Source: Neorhodopirellula lusitana (GTDB taxonomy: Bacteria > Planctomycetota > Planctomycetia > Pirellulales > Pirellulaceae). From it: a DNA stretch of 64,000 nt. Positions 1 through 9,189 of this stretch are shown here, in pieces; the first letter of the stretch is position 1; the number at the start of each line of letters is the position of its first letter. Below the pieces are notes generated by a model. The model was not told where the DNA came from, did not search any database, and saw only the letters and a program-made list of their open reading frames with translations. The stretch spans positions 167,264-231,263 of the forward strand of contig NZ_FXUG01000012.1 of the NCBI RefSeq assembly GCF_900182915.1. Reading direction: 5' to 3'. A program made the translations under genes and the position numbers.

Positions 1-789
1 GATCGCGAAAAACTCGAACTCGCTCCGTTCCAGCATTCTCCCGAGAACGCACCCCCGTGTGCCGAATCCGGCTACGTTGAGGCCCGCGGGTACAGCGGTG
101 TGCCGGCTGATGGTCCAATTCCCGAACCCGTGCAGCGGGAACTGATTCATGGTTACCTCGCTTGCGTTTCTTACGTCGACGCGCAAATCGGCAAGCTGAT
201 TACAAAGTTGAAAGAGACCGGCGCCTACGACAACACAATCATCGTACTTTGGGGCGACCACGGATTTCACCTTGGCGACAAACAACTCTGGGGCAAACAC
301 ACAAACTATGAGCAGTCCACTCACGCTCCGCTGATTATCGCGAACCCCGGTCTTCCAGGGGGCGAGTTCAACGATTCCCCGGTCAACCTGATCGATATTT
401 TCCCGACGCTTTGTGAGCTGACCGAATTGGGAACGCCCGAGGGAATCGAAGGCAAGAGTCTGTTGCCGATCCTAAAAGGCAGCAAAAACTCGGTGAACGA
501 CTTTGCCGCCAGCATCTATCCGCGAAGCGGTATTTGGGGAATTGCGATTCGGACGGAGCGTTACCGATACGTCGCTTGGTACAAGGGTTCCTACAACAAG
601 AAGTGGCACGGCGCTCGGCTGAACCGCAAGCCACAATTCACCGAACTGTACGACTACCAGACGGATCCACTGGAGCAAAAGAATTTGTCGGGCGAGCCTG
701 CTTACGTTGAAATCGAGAAAGAACTTGCAGCAGTGAATCGCGAACATGTCGCATCCACGCAAAGCAATCAGTTCCAAGTCAAGGACTGA
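1..789 (+). CDS. Sulfatase, C-terminal part (5' end outside window)
   Basis: The frame is open from base 1, so only the C-terminal ~262 residues are present. Around window residues 84-102 there is a WGDHGFHLGD segment followed by a GKHTNYE segment. These match the second metal-binding block of type I sulfatases, closest in look to the iduronate-2-sulfatase group. They would supply the Asp-His calcium ligands and the Lys-His that contact the sulfate. The C-terminal LYDYQTDPLEQKNL stretch is also typical of this group. The catalytic C/S-x-P-x-R formylglycine site lies upstream of the window and cannot be checked. Secreted sulfatases in marine planctomycetes usually desulfate algal polysaccharides, but the substrate is not readable here. 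The next gene is convergent. Confidence 0.9.
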   Translation, partial: DREKLELAPFQHSPENAPPCAESGYVEARGYSGVPADGPIPEPVQRELIHGYLACVSYVDAQIGKLITKLKETGAYDNTIIVLWGDHGFHLGDKQLWGKHTNYEQSTHAPLIIANPGLPGGEFNDSPVNLIDIFPTLCELTELGTPEGIEGKSLLPILKGSKNSVNDFAASIYPRSGIWGIAIRTERYRYVAWYKGSYNKKWHGARLNRKPQFTELYDYQTDPLEQKNLSGEPAYVEIEKELAAVNREHVASTQSNQFQVKD

Positions 790-934
790 ACCAGAGGCTT
801 CTTACAAACCATTGGGAATCGATTGGCGAAAAACCTGAACGCGGAATAAAGCGACTGTCCATGGCGAGCCCAGCTACGGGACGATCGCAGCAATTTGGGA
901 TGACAAGGTGACTTCGTCTTCAGAAGTACTGAGG

Positions 935-1687
935 TCACTCCTGAGTTCGGAGTTCCACTTTGCGGTATTGGCTGGGGGAAATGCCGGTGGCTCGACCGAA
1001 TTGTCGGGTGAAGGCGCTTTGGTCGGCGTAGCCGGTTTCTAACGCGACGTCGATAATTGACTTTTGGGTTGTTTGTAGCAACTCGCACGCTCGGTCGATG
1101 CGTTGCTTCAATAGCCACTGGCCGGTATTCAGTCCGAACACGATTCGCATTCGTCGATCCAGTTGGTATCGCGACAGGCCCGCGGTTTCAGCCATTTCGG
1201 TCACGCTGATCGGATGGGCGAGGGATTCTTGAGCGAACCGAATCGCACTGCCTAAACGTTGATAGTCCTCGGTGGATTCATTGTGTTTGTCCAGGTCGCG
1301 GGAGAATCCGACCAGACCAATCCGTCCGCCGTCGCGACCCGTTAATGCGTACTTATTGGTTAGGCACCAACCGACATCACGTGACGCGTAAAGATGCAGT
1401 TCCAGCTGTCCGACCAGCGGCTTGCCGGATTGCAGTAACGCTTGGTCCTGGCGCGTGAAGCTGTGTCCGAACGGGGGACGAAGAATCTCTTCCGATGTGC
1501 GCCCGATCAATTGGGACTTTCGTTTAAGTCCACACCGTTGGACTAATGTTTCGTTGACGACAACGTACTGCCCCGCAGCGTTTTTGATAAAGTAAACGGT
1601 GTCATGCAGGCCATCGAACAGCGATTCCCCGGTGAAGGGTTCACTGAGTTGGCTGAACAGAATCGATGCTTCGGGGTGCAGTGACAT
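935..1687 (-). CDS. AraC-family regulator with N-terminal PAS domain
   Basis: A 250-residue protein. Residues ~20-130 look like a PAS sensor: a VYFIKNAAGQYVVVN block, a GRTSEEILRP helix, then a GFSRDL end strand. Residues ~145-245 form the double helix-turn-helix of AraC/XylS proteins, including AETAGLSRYQLDRRM and a second unit ending DQSAFTRQFGRATGISPSQYR. It is transcribed away from the hydroxyproline-type genes across a 167-bp gap, the usual layout of a local activator. AraC-type regulators are known for hydroxyproline catabolism in pseudomonads. A PAS sensor in that role is my inference, and the ligand is unknown. The ATG at 1687 is the only plausible start. Confidence 0.85.
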   Translation of the reverse strand: MSLHPEASILFSQLSEPFTGESLFDGLHDTVYFIKNAAGQYVVVNETLVQRCGLKRKSQLIGRTSEEILRPPFGHSFTRQDQALLQSGKPLVGQLELHLYASRDVGWCLTNKYALTGRDGGRIGLVGFSRDLDKHNESTEDYQRLGSAIRFAQESLAHPISVTEMAETAGLSRYQLDRRMRIVFGLNTGQWLLKQRIDRACELLQTTQKSIIDVALETGYADQSAFTRQFGRATGISPSQYRKVELRTQE

Positions 1688-1854
1688 GGTTGGAGTGTGC
1701 GCATTTTAAAGTTGATCGTCAAGCCGTCTGCAAGACGGACGTGGATCTCTCTTCTAATCTGTTACGAATCACAAGAAGCGGTTCCGCGGACCCCCGACAC
1801 TCGTTGTTGGATGAACGCACCCTTCCCAACCCCCTGTTTCTGCGAGCGAATTGA
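1688..1854. promoter_or_regulatory. Divergent promoter region of the hydroxyproline-type cluster
   Basis: The 167 bp between two divergent start codons must hold the promoter of the PAS-AraC gene, and probably that of the catabolic genes and the regulator's binding site. I see no clear -35/-10 pair and no convincing direct-repeat operator. The call rests on gene layout only. Confidence 0.4.
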
Positions 1855-2808
1855 ATGACGGTTGACGCATCGGTTTTTCGAGGTTGTATCCCCGCCCTGA
1901 TGACTCCCTGTAATTCGGATGGAGAAGTGAATTACGACGGGTTGGTTCGCAAGGGGAAAGAGATGATGGACGCCGGCATGACGGCGGTTGTCTATTGTGG
2001 TTCGATGGGAGATTGGCCTCTGTTGACGGACCAACAACGCCAACATGGTGTCGAAGTGCTTTGCAAAGCGGGGATTCCTGTTGTTGTTGGAACCGGTGCG
2101 CAGAATTCAGTGCTGGCAGCAGAGCATGCCAGTCACGCTGCGAAGGTTGGCGCTGCGGGCTTGATGGTGATTCCACGAGTGCTTTCGCGAGCCACTTCGC
2201 CGGCCGCACAACGCAATCACTTCGGCGCGATTCTTTCCGCTGCTCCACAGCTTCCAGCGGTGATTTACAACAGCCCGTATTATGGTTTTGAAACCAAGGC
2301 GGATCTGTTTTTCAACCTGCGAGCTGAGTTCTCCAACTTGGTTGGTTTTAAGGAGTTCGGCGGTGCTGACTCGCTGTCCTATGCAGCCGAGCACATCACG
2401 AACGCGGACGACGACGTTTTGTTGATGGCGGGTGTCGACACACAGGTTTATCACGGCTTTGTTCGTTGTGGTGCCGTGGGTGCAATCACTGGGATTGGCA
2501 ACTGCCTTCCCGCTGAAGTGTTGAAGTACGTCGCACTTTGCGAGGCCGCAGCGGCTGGTGATTGCCAGGCTGACCATTACGCTCGCGAACTGTCGAACGC
2601 GTTCACGGTTCTATCGACCTTTGATGAAGGACCCGATTTGGTTCTTTACTACAAGTACCTGCTGTTCTTGTTGGGCGATGCCGATTACGAGTTCCAAATG
2701 AATGGATCGGATTCGCTGGCTCCAAGCCAAGCTGCGTTTGCCAAGGCTCAACTGGAACAATTCCAGACATGGTGGAAGAACTGGCCTGGCACCGACTACT
2801 CGTGCTAA
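1855..2808 (+). CDS. DapA-family lyase, candidate pyrroline-4-hydroxy-2-carboxylate deaminase
   Basis: A 317-residue (beta/alpha)8 enzyme of the dihydrodipicolinate synthase/N-acetylneuraminate lyase family. The Schiff-base lysine is Lys166 in GFKEFGG and the catalytic tyrosine is Tyr138 in IYNSPYYG. The YCGSMGDWPLLT block replaces the usual GTTGE loop and is typical of members encoded beside proline-racemase-family genes. In bacterial trans-4-hydroxy-L-proline catabolism this family deaminates and dehydrates pyrroline-4-hydroxy-2-carboxylate to 2-oxoglutarate semialdehyde. The assignment to that step comes from the epimerase and D-amino acid dehydrogenase downstream. Other DapA-family lyase activities cannot be excluded. 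The 351-bp gap to the next gene holds a palindromic repeat, so co-transcription is uncertain. Confidence 0.82.
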   Translation: MTVDASVFRGCIPALMTPCNSDGEVNYDGLVRKGKEMMDAGMTAVVYCGSMGDWPLLTDQQRQHGVEVLCKAGIPVVVGTGAQNSVLAAEHASHAAKVGAAGLMVIPRVLSRATSPAAQRNHFGAILSAAPQLPAVIYNSPYYGFETKADLFFNLRAEFSNLVGFKEFGGADSLSYAAEHITNADDDVLLMAGVDTQVYHGFVRCGAVGAITGIGNCLPAEVLKYVALCEAAAAGDCQADHYARELSNAFTVLSTFDEGPDLVLYYKYLLFLLGDADYEFQMNGSDSLAPSQAAFAKAQLEQFQTWWKNWPGTDYSC

Positions 2809-2882
2809 TTGCCGGTCCCGAAGTAGCCGCTGCGAATCAAAATCCGTAACTGGGCTCGCACGAGGTCAGTTGAACAGGATCC

Positions 2883-3039
2883 GTAGCTGGAATCCCCAGA
2901 GTTCAGGGGAATCGGCGTTTGGGAAAACCGGCGCTCAGGCAAACCGGCGTTCAGGAAAACTAGATCTTGGACTGGCAACGTTTAGGTTGCGCGGGTTCGG
3001 TAAGAGCTCAGTTGCCCGAAGTCTGGCGACATCGGCTAC
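2883..3039 (-). repeat. Palindromic intergenic element, family B, copy 1 (expanded)
   Basis: It starts GTAGCTGGAATCCCCAGAG and ends CTGGCGACATCGGCTAC, so the ends are imperfect inverted repeats. On the opposite strand the same ends bound elements at 53201-53285 and 63387-63469. This copy is longer (157 versus 83-85 bp) because its centre carries short degenerate repeats of the form ACCGGCG(C/T)TCAGG. Nothing else is recognisable in the gap 2809-3159. Confidence 0.75.
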
Positions 3040-3159
3040 GAAACCGGTTAGTCGGAAGATGCGACGGAATGGTTGGGACGCTTGGCCTTGGGGCGAGCGT
3101 CCGTGAATGTGCGAATAGATGCAGAAACCGTTTTGAAACCAAGCCATGTGGAAATTGCC

Positions 3160-4203
3160 ATGCAAGTGATTGATTCGCACACCGAAGGCGAGCCGACTCG
3201 TGTGATCGTCAGCGGTGGTCCTGACCTAGGGACCGGCTCACTTACCGAGCGGTTGATACGGTTTCGTGAACAAGCGGATTGTTATCGCGAGTTTGCCGTC
3301 AATGAGCCTCGCGGTTGGGAAGCGATCGTTGGAGCGTTGCTATGCGAGCCGAATGATCCTTCGTGCGATGCTGGCGTGATCTTCTTCAACAATGTTGGTT
3401 ATCTCGGCATGTGTGGCCATGGAATGATCGGCGTCGCAGTGACACTGCACTACTTGGGACGTATCGGGCTTGGGATTCAGCGAATTGAAACCCCGGTGGG
3501 TGTCGTCACGGTTGATGTGGTCGGTGCCAACGAAGTCACCATCGAGAATGTGCCCAGCTATCGGCTCCGCAAGAACGTGCGTGTCGAGGTGGATGGAATC
3601 GGTACCGTGGAAGGCGACGTTGCCTGGGGCGGTAATTGGTTTTTCATGGTCCATGGCTCGCCGGTTCCGTTGAAAAGAGAAAACCTGGATGAGCTTGTCT
3701 TGCTGTCCCGGCGTGTCTCGGCGGCGCTCGCGGCTCAAGGTCACACCGGCGAAAACGGTGCGGTGATTGACCACGTGGAGTTCGCGATTGAGTCGGCGAC
3801 GCCTCCGGTCGATGGCGAAGGCTGCAACAGCGTGAACTTCGTGCTGTGTCCCGGCGGGATCTATGATCGTTCCCCTTGTGGAACGGGGACCAGTGCAAAA
3901 CTGGCATGCTTGGCTGCCGACGGCACGCTTTTGCCGAATGAGCAGTGGATACAAGACAGCGTGACGGGCGGAAGATTCAGAGCGAGTTATCGTCCTGGGG
4001 CGTCGCTGCCCGATGGAAAGGAGACCATTGTCGCCAAAATCACAGGGCGATCCTTCATCTGTGGCGAAACGACTTTGATCAACCAAGAGGGTGATCCGTT
4101 CGGGCAGCCTGTTGAAGAAGGGCAGGTCTCGGAACTGGGACAGGCTTTGAAGGTGAAAGAAGGTTCGGGAGCGAAAAGCATGGGGTCCGACCATGCCTCG
4201 TGA
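3160..4203 (+). CDS. Proline racemase-family enzyme, probable 4-hydroxyproline 2-epimerase
   Basis: A 347-residue cytoplasmic member of the proline racemase family. Both catalytic cysteines are present: Cys85 in MCGHG and Cys240 in SPCGTGTSA. This argues for a racemase or epimerase and against trans-3-hydroxyproline dehydratase, which has Thr at the second site. The start is set at ATG 3160 because the family opens with the conserved DSHTEGEPTRV block; the longer frame starts at TTG 3073. It would convert trans-4-hydroxy-L-proline to cis-4-hydroxy-D-proline, the substrate of the next gene's enzyme. Its last 11 bases overlap that gene, suggesting translational coupling. Proline or 3-hydroxyproline as substrate remains possible. 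Confidence 0.85.
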   Translation: MQVIDSHTEGEPTRVIVSGGPDLGTGSLTERLIRFREQADCYREFAVNEPRGWEAIVGALLCEPNDPSCDAGVIFFNNVGYLGMCGHGMIGVAVTLHYLGRIGLGIQRIETPVGVVTVDVVGANEVTIENVPSYRLRKNVRVEVDGIGTVEGDVAWGGNWFFMVHGSPVPLKRENLDELVLLSRRVSAALAAQGHTGENGAVIDHVEFAIESATPPVDGEGCNSVNFVLCPGGIYDRSPCGTGTSAKLACLAADGTLLPNEQWIQDSVTGGRFRASYRPGASLPDGKETIVAKITGRSFICGETTLINQEGDPFGQPVEEGQVSELGQALKVKEGSGAKSMGSDHAS

Positions 4204-5446
4204 ATCAGACAGCGTCACGATCGTGGGAGCAGGGATTGTTGGGATCACTTGCGCCCACTATTTGGAACAAGCCGGGTTCAGGGTTACGGTGCTTGATCAG
4301 GGGAAGGTTGCCAGTGCGTGTTCGATGGCCAACTGCGGCTACATCTGTCCCAGTCACGCACTTCCGCTGACTGAACCGGGCGCGTTTCGGGTTGCGATCA
4401 GTTCCATGTTCAATCGCAACTCGCCTTTCCGTGTGAAGCCGCAGTTGAGTCCAGCGGTTTGGAAGTGGATGTTTCAGTTTGCCAAACGTTGCACCCACGA
4501 ACAGATGCTGGCCGCGGGTAAGCCGCTGCAAGCGATTCTGGAATCATCGATGTCGGAGTACCATCAGCTGATTTCTGAATTCAAGCTGGACTGCGAATGG
4601 AAAGAAGACGGTCTGTTGTACGTTTTGCAAACGCAACGAGGGATGGATCATTTCGCGGCCACCGACAAGATTATTAGCGACAACTTCGGCATCGCTGCGC
4701 AGCGGATCGATGGCGACGCCTTGCCCGAATTCGACTCCGGATTGAAACCCGGTTTGGCGGGCGCGTATCTGTATCCGGGAGACACGTCGGTTCGACCCGA
4801 TAAGCTGAATGCTGCCTTAACGTTCAGTTTGCGATCTCGCGGCGTCCGGTTTGTGGAAGGGTGCGAACTTAAATCGGTTCGCAAAGAGGCCGGACGTGTG
4901 GTCGCTTTGGAGACGTCGAAGGGCGAGTTCGCCAGCGATCAATTCGTATTCGCGTTCGGAGCGTGGGCATCGAAATGGGAGTCGGCGCTGCAGTGCTCAA
5001 TTCCGGTCCAGCCGGGCAAAGGCTACTCGGTCACGATGGGACGCACCGCGAACGCCCCAAAGCACCCGATCCTTTTCCCTGAACATAAAGTGGGCGTGTC
5101 GCCGTTCGACCAAGGCTTGCGTTTAGGTTCGATGATGGAATTCGCGGGATATGACCGTTCGATTCCGGATCGTCGTATCCAGCAACTTCGTGATTCGGCA
5201 CGGCCTTACTTGGTCGCATCGGTGGATGGGCCAGCGGAATCGAAATGGTTCGGTTGGCGACCGATGACGTGGGACAGTCTGCCCATCATCGGATTGGCAG
5301 GCGACCTGCGAAATGCATATCTCGCCACCGGCCACAACATGCTGGGCTTGAGTCTTGCGCCCGGGACCGGGCGTCTGATTGCGGAGATGATGACCGGCCA
5401 GAAAACGCATCTTCCCAGTGAGCCGTACTCACCAAGCCGCTTCTAG
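4193..5446 (+). CDS. FAD-dependent D-amino acid dehydrogenase, probable D-hydroxyproline dehydrogenase
   Basis: A 417-residue DadA-like flavoprotein. The N-terminal Rossmann motif GAGIVG lies at residues 12-17. The C-terminal FAD block contains GWRPMTWDSLPIIG and ATGHNMLGLSLAPGTG, both characteristic of the DAO family. ATG 4193 lies inside the end of the epimerase gene, so the two are almost certainly one operon. The predicted reaction is oxidation of cis-4-hydroxy-D-proline to pyrroline-4-hydroxy-2-carboxylate, passing electrons to the respiratory chain. The last pathway enzyme, 2-oxoglutarate semialdehyde dehydrogenase, is not in this window. Generic D-amino acid dehydrogenase activity is the main alternative. 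Confidence 0.85.
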   Translation: MPRESDSVTIVGAGIVGITCAHYLEQAGFRVTVLDQGKVASACSMANCGYICPSHALPLTEPGAFRVAISSMFNRNSPFRVKPQLSPAVWKWMFQFAKRCTHEQMLAAGKPLQAILESSMSEYHQLISEFKLDCEWKEDGLLYVLQTQRGMDHFAATDKIISDNFGIAAQRIDGDALPEFDSGLKPGLAGAYLYPGDTSVRPDKLNAALTFSLRSRGVRFVEGCELKSVRKEAGRVVALETSKGEFASDQFVFAFGAWASKWESALQCSIPVQPGKGYSVTMGRTANAPKHPILFPEHKVGVSPFDQGLRLGSMMEFAGYDRSIPDRRIQQLRDSARPYLVASVDGPAESKWFGWRPMTWDSLPIIGLAGDLRNAYLATGHNMLGLSLAPGTGRLIAEMMTGQKTHLPSEPYSPSRF

Positions 5447-5514
5447 CTTTTTCGGCATCGTTCCGGTCATTAAGAGAGCGGTGGGCCAGTGCTGGGAGAG
5501 GGGATCGCTTGACC

Positions 5515-6723
5515 TCACTTTGCCGAATACTTGGCTTTGGTGGCGGTGTTGAATTCGGCCAGCGTCTCGTCGTGGGTGTGGTTTTCGAACTCATAGTTCC
5601 ACGGCTCGATGTATCGCATGCCGAGTTCTTGTGCCTGTTTGAAAACGCTGGTGTAGTCTCCGTCTTGGAAACGGTCTTTTTGGTCTGAACGACCAATCAC
5701 TTGGCCGTAGAGATCGCCTTGATAGTCTTTCAGCAACTTGAGCACGTTGCCTTGGTAGGTGGTTTTCCCGGAGATCCACCACATCCCGATACCGACCCGG
5801 TTTTCATATTTGGGCTTTTGGAATTCCTTGATTAGGTCGGCCGGGATTTGATGGCTGCGAAGTAGTTCATGGACTTCGAAGGCGACCGCTTTGTTGGGGA
5901 AGGCCTCGAGCACACTTTGGGCAGCTTCGCCGGACGCTTTGACCCATAGATTGCCAAACAGCATTTCAGCGTGCTTGAGTCGCGAGTTGATGCCAGCAGC
6001 TTGCAGAAGTGTTTCGGTGGTGACACCGTTGAAATGCCCTTCGGTACCATTGCTGGTCATTTGGGGAACGTAGATCAGTTTCAGTCGTGGATCCGTTCCA
6101 TACTGATTGCCAACCGCAACTAGCATTTCTTTCAAGCGTTTCTGGACCAGTGGATCCCAGTATTTGGGCATCTCGACCGGGTTGCCACGGAAAGCCATCG
6201 AGAACGTTTCGGCTTTTAGATCCGAAACCAACCACTCTGGCGATAGAGAACGCGGCCGGCTTCTGGCTCGAGAAAAGTTCTCGCGTCCTCGGCTATTGCC
6301 GGGCCCTCGGTTGGCTGCCGGACCTCGACTATTTCTGGCGCCTCGAAAATTGGATCCGCCGCGATTGTTTGCCTCAGGTTGAGTCGACGTCCAGCCACCA
6401 TGGATGGCGAGCGTCCAGTTCATATTCGGGCGCAGGAGTCCAATCTGTTGTTCAATGCGAGTGAAGTCGAATTGGCCAGGCTTGGGCTCAATCTCGCTCC
6501 AGGTGACTCGAACGAGTCCGCCCTTCATGTTTTTGTTCAGGACCGCGCGCGGGGTGATCACACTCGCGTAGGTCCCAGTCGGTTTGTCAACTTCCTTGCC
6601 TGACGATTCTTTGGCTGATGCTTCCTTACCCAATGCTTCCTTGCCCAATGCATTTTTGTGCAGTGCACTGGATGTGAGCAGGAAAGGAACAAGCAATAGC
6701 GAGAGCGTGTAGTTAGTTTTCAT
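5515..6723 (-). CDS. Exported protein with glycoside hydrolase-like (TIM-barrel) features
   Basis: A 402-residue protein with a signal peptide (MKTNYTLSLLLVPFLLTSSA). A short Ala-Lys-Glu-rich repeat of the GKEA type follows. A segment reading RVTWSEIEPKPGQFDF resembles the first strand and helix of GH42- or GH5-like barrels. Later segments LKLIYVPQMTSNGTEGHF and MRYIEPWNYEFENH fit further barrel strands with acidic residues, but I cannot name the catalytic pair. Residues ~145-190 are an Arg/Asn/Gly/Ser-rich low-complexity insert. The start was set at ATG 6723 for the signal peptide. It is convergent with the dehydrogenase gene. The family assignment is tentative and the substrate is unknown. 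Confidence 0.6.
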   Translation of the reverse strand: MKTNYTLSLLLVPFLLTSSALHKNALGKEALGKEASAKESSGKEVDKPTGTYASVITPRAVLNKNMKGGLVRVTWSEIEPKPGQFDFTRIEQQIGLLRPNMNWTLAIHGGWTSTQPEANNRGGSNFRGARNSRGPAANRGPGNSRGRENFSRARSRPRSLSPEWLVSDLKAETFSMAFRGNPVEMPKYWDPLVQKRLKEMLVAVGNQYGTDPRLKLIYVPQMTSNGTEGHFNGVTTETLLQAAGINSRLKHAEMLFGNLWVKASGEAAQSVLEAFPNKAVAFEVHELLRSHQIPADLIKEFQKPKYENRVGIGMWWISGKTTYQGNVLKLLKDYQGDLYGQVIGRSDQKDRFQDGDYTSVFKQAQELGMRYIEPWNYEFENHTHDETLAEFNTATKAKYSAK

Positions 6724-7045
6724 CGCGATGAAACACTTGAAAGAGGGGCAAAGTTTCGGTTCATCCGGAGTGATTTTTATCCGGAGTGATTTTGCCGAGG
6801 CGGGCTTCACGATCGACACGGTTGGCAAGGAAACGATGCGGGTGACGAGAGCGACTGGTAGGAAACCACGGTCGGAGGTGCTGACGTTTCGCATGAATGA
6901 CATCCCAGGCGTCGTGTGCTCACGATTGCCCGTCGATGGCGTGAACGAAACGAACCATTTGATCTCTCTGGTGAATTCCACGACACTGATGTCTTGGAAG
7001 TATGACTTGTTATTTGTTCACCTCCTCTAACCAACTGACCGCGGC
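6724..7045. other. Divergent intergenic region with a tandem direct repeat
   Basis: This gap lies between two divergent signal-peptide genes and so should carry both promoters. A 15-base sequence, ATCCGGAGTGATTTT, occurs twice at 6762 and 6779 (17-bp period), 40-70 bp upstream of the minus-strand start. Such spacing could suit a tandem operator. Nothing else is recognisable. Confidence 0.4.
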
Positions 7046-7930
7046 ATGAATGGACTGGCTATTCCAATACGGCTTCGCAAGTGCTGGGGGCCCGCTGCGT
7101 TCGTAGCCCTTTTTGTGCTCTTGCTCGGGTTTTCGGCGGTTGGTTCCCATGCTGAAGAACGAACCAAGGTCGATGCGGATCGATGGCGGAACCAAAAGGT
7201 GGAGTCGATTCAGACAAGGATCCCAAGCGCAGAGGCGAGTGATCATCGATTGGAGCTGCAGGCCAGACAATCTTGGTTGCGACGTTGGACGCCGGGCCAA
7301 ATGCCGTCCTCGCCCGCTGATGCGCCGGATGAAACCGGTCTTGTCGACGAGCCATTGCTGGCCAATTTAGATCGTCCGAAAACAATCCAGGTCGATGATT
7401 GGCGGACACTAATTGCTTTGCAGACTCGATTGTTGGCGTCCGACACCGACGAAGAACGCAAAGAGAATTTGCGGACGACGATTGAATTGGCCCGTCAACT
7501 CGAAGCAGCACTTTCGCGCCAGCTTTCATCTGAATCAAAATCGCTAACGGCGCCGACCGGTTGGGTCCTTGCATATACACGATATCGCTTAGGTCGAGCG
7601 TTGGCCTATCGCGAACTGCCGGACGTTCGTGAGGTGTGGCCGATTTCAGATCCGGATCAGTATGAAGAGCAGCTGGTTGCTGCCTATGGTCGGCTGATGA
7701 AACAAACCGATGGGAAACGTCGTGAGTTCATCTTGTTGCAGGACCGGATGTTTCGGCGATCGGGCAAGAAGGGCCGAGCACTGGAACTGTTGGAGGCAAA
7801 CCGAAATTCAATTGAACCGAAGTGGTACCTGAAAAAGCGGCGTGATCTGCTACAAGAACTCGGTTGGGATCCGCCTTATCGAGAAGCTGCCCAGCGGTAC
7901 TTGCAAGCCGGGTACGATGATGAATGGTGA
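7046..7930 (+). CDS. Exported protein of unknown function
   Basis: A 294-residue protein with a signal peptide: charged start, hydrophobic stretch FVALFVLLLGFSA, cleavage near SHA-EE. The mature part is charged and mostly helical in character, for example RTTIELARQLEAALSRQLSSES. Its C-terminal third reads like helical hairpin repeats (FRRSGKKGRALELLEANRN, then AAQRYLQAGYDDEW), loosely TPR-like. I recognise no catalytic motif and assign no function. The kinase gene starts 134 bp downstream on the same strand, so the two may be co-transcribed. Confidence 0.65.
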   Translation: MNGLAIPIRLRKCWGPAAFVALFVLLLGFSAVGSHAEERTKVDADRWRNQKVESIQTRIPSAEASDHRLELQARQSWLRRWTPGQMPSSPADAPDETGLVDEPLLANLDRPKTIQVDDWRTLIALQTRLLASDTDEERKENLRTTIELARQLEAALSRQLSSESKSLTAPTGWVLAYTRYRLGRALAYRELPDVREVWPISDPDQYEEQLVAAYGRLMKQTDGKRREFILLQDRMFRRSGKKGRALELLEANRNSIEPKWYLKKRRDLLQELGWDPPYREAAQRYLQAGYDDEW

Positions 7931-8064
7931 AAGCTCGGATTCCACGAGACTGGCAACGCCAAGCTGCACGCACCGCATTCACTGTTTTGTCGCTTCAGTG
8001 TTTTCTCACTTTGTCGACGATGTCTGACTCCATCACTCCCTCCCACAAGCAACTGTTTGCCTGA

Positions 8065-9078
8065 ATGATGCTTTCGCTTTCGAACACTGATATTCAGCTT
8101 CCGAATCCTCGCCCCCATGGTCTTGCCAAGTACAGCGAACTGACCGAGATGGCTCGGGGTGGCAACGGTTTGCTCTATTCGGCTCACGATCAAATTGTTG
8201 GACGCACCGTTGCGATCAAAATGCTGTTGCCCGAGCACCGGCTGGATCGTGCGCACCGGCGGCGTCTGCTACGTGAAGCACGCGTGACGGCACAACTGGA
8301 GCATCCTGGGATCGTGCCCGTGCACGAAATTGGAGAGGACGACGAGTACGGGATCTACTATGTGATGAAGCGGATTTCGGGCGAGAACTTTTTCTCGGTG
8401 CTCCGGCAACTCGGCAAGGGTGACGCAGAAGTGGCCGCTGCGTTCCCGCTGCACCGACGGATCGAGATCATTCGGGACACGTGCCAAACCTTGGTGTTTG
8501 CACACGCGGCCGGGGTGATTCATCGCGACCTGAAACCAGAGAACATTTGGGTTGGCAACTTCGGTGAAGTCACGCTGTTGGACTGGGGCTTGGCAAAAAT
8601 CTGGGGGCAGTCCCTGTTACAGGACGGTCGATATCGGACCTCGTCGGCCCCTCACGATAAATCCAGTGAAGCGTCGCCATCGGTGAAGCACGACAAGAAG
8701 AACCACGAGGTGCCGCAGTTAACGCCCTCGGATCAGTTGCTCGGGACACCGACTTACATGTCGCCGGAGCAGATCACGGACCAGGATATTGACGAACGCA
8801 GTGACGTGTTTTCAGCGGGTGTGTGTCTGTACGAAGCAATGGCGATCGCCGAGCCGTTTCGCGGAAAGGATCGCAATGATACGTTCGATAACATTCGATT
8901 GCGTCAGCCAACTCCACCGAGCGAGCGTTCGCCCAAGCAACACATCCCTGTCGAAGCCGATCGAATCGTCTTCAAAGCGATCGCGAAACAAACGACCAGC
9001 CGATATCAGTCGATGCGTGAACTGATTGCGGACTTGGACGAGTTGCTGGTGATCGTCCGTCAAGACGAAACCGAGTGA
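8065..9078 (+). CDS. Eukaryote-like Ser/Thr protein kinase
   Basis: A 337-residue single-domain kinase without a transmembrane segment. Visible motifs are the Gly-rich loop GGNGLLYSA, catalytic Lys52 in VAIKM, a HRDLKPEN loop at ~153, and a P+1 region GTPTYMSPEQ. The magnesium-binding motif reads DWG (from residue 173) instead of DFG, a variant that occurs in some bacterial kinases. The catalytic residues are otherwise intact, so activity is likely. A hydrophilic linker of ~35 residues after the DWG motif lengthens the activation segment. No PASTA or other sensor domain follows. Its substrates are unknown. Two adjacent ATGs open the frame. Confidence 0.92.
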   Translation: MMLSLSNTDIQLPNPRPHGLAKYSELTEMARGGNGLLYSAHDQIVGRTVAIKMLLPEHRLDRAHRRRLLREARVTAQLEHPGIVPVHEIGEDDEYGIYYVMKRISGENFFSVLRQLGKGDAEVAAAFPLHRRIEIIRDTCQTLVFAHAAGVIHRDLKPENIWVGNFGEVTLLDWGLAKIWGQSLLQDGRYRTSSAPHDKSSEASPSVKHDKKNHEVPQLTPSDQLLGTPTYMSPEQITDQDIDERSDVFSAGVCLYEAMAIAEPFRGKDRNDTFDNIRLRQPTPPSERSPKQHIPVEADRIVFKAIAKQTTSRYQSMRELIADLDELLVIVRQDETE

Positions 9079-9189
9079 AGTTCAAGTCGCTAGCTTTTTG
9101 GCGAGCCAGACACGTTTGGATCGCATCGGTGGGATGAGACTTTGCTATGACCGCGGCTGATTGGTCAGATCACGCCTTGGTGACTCGCG

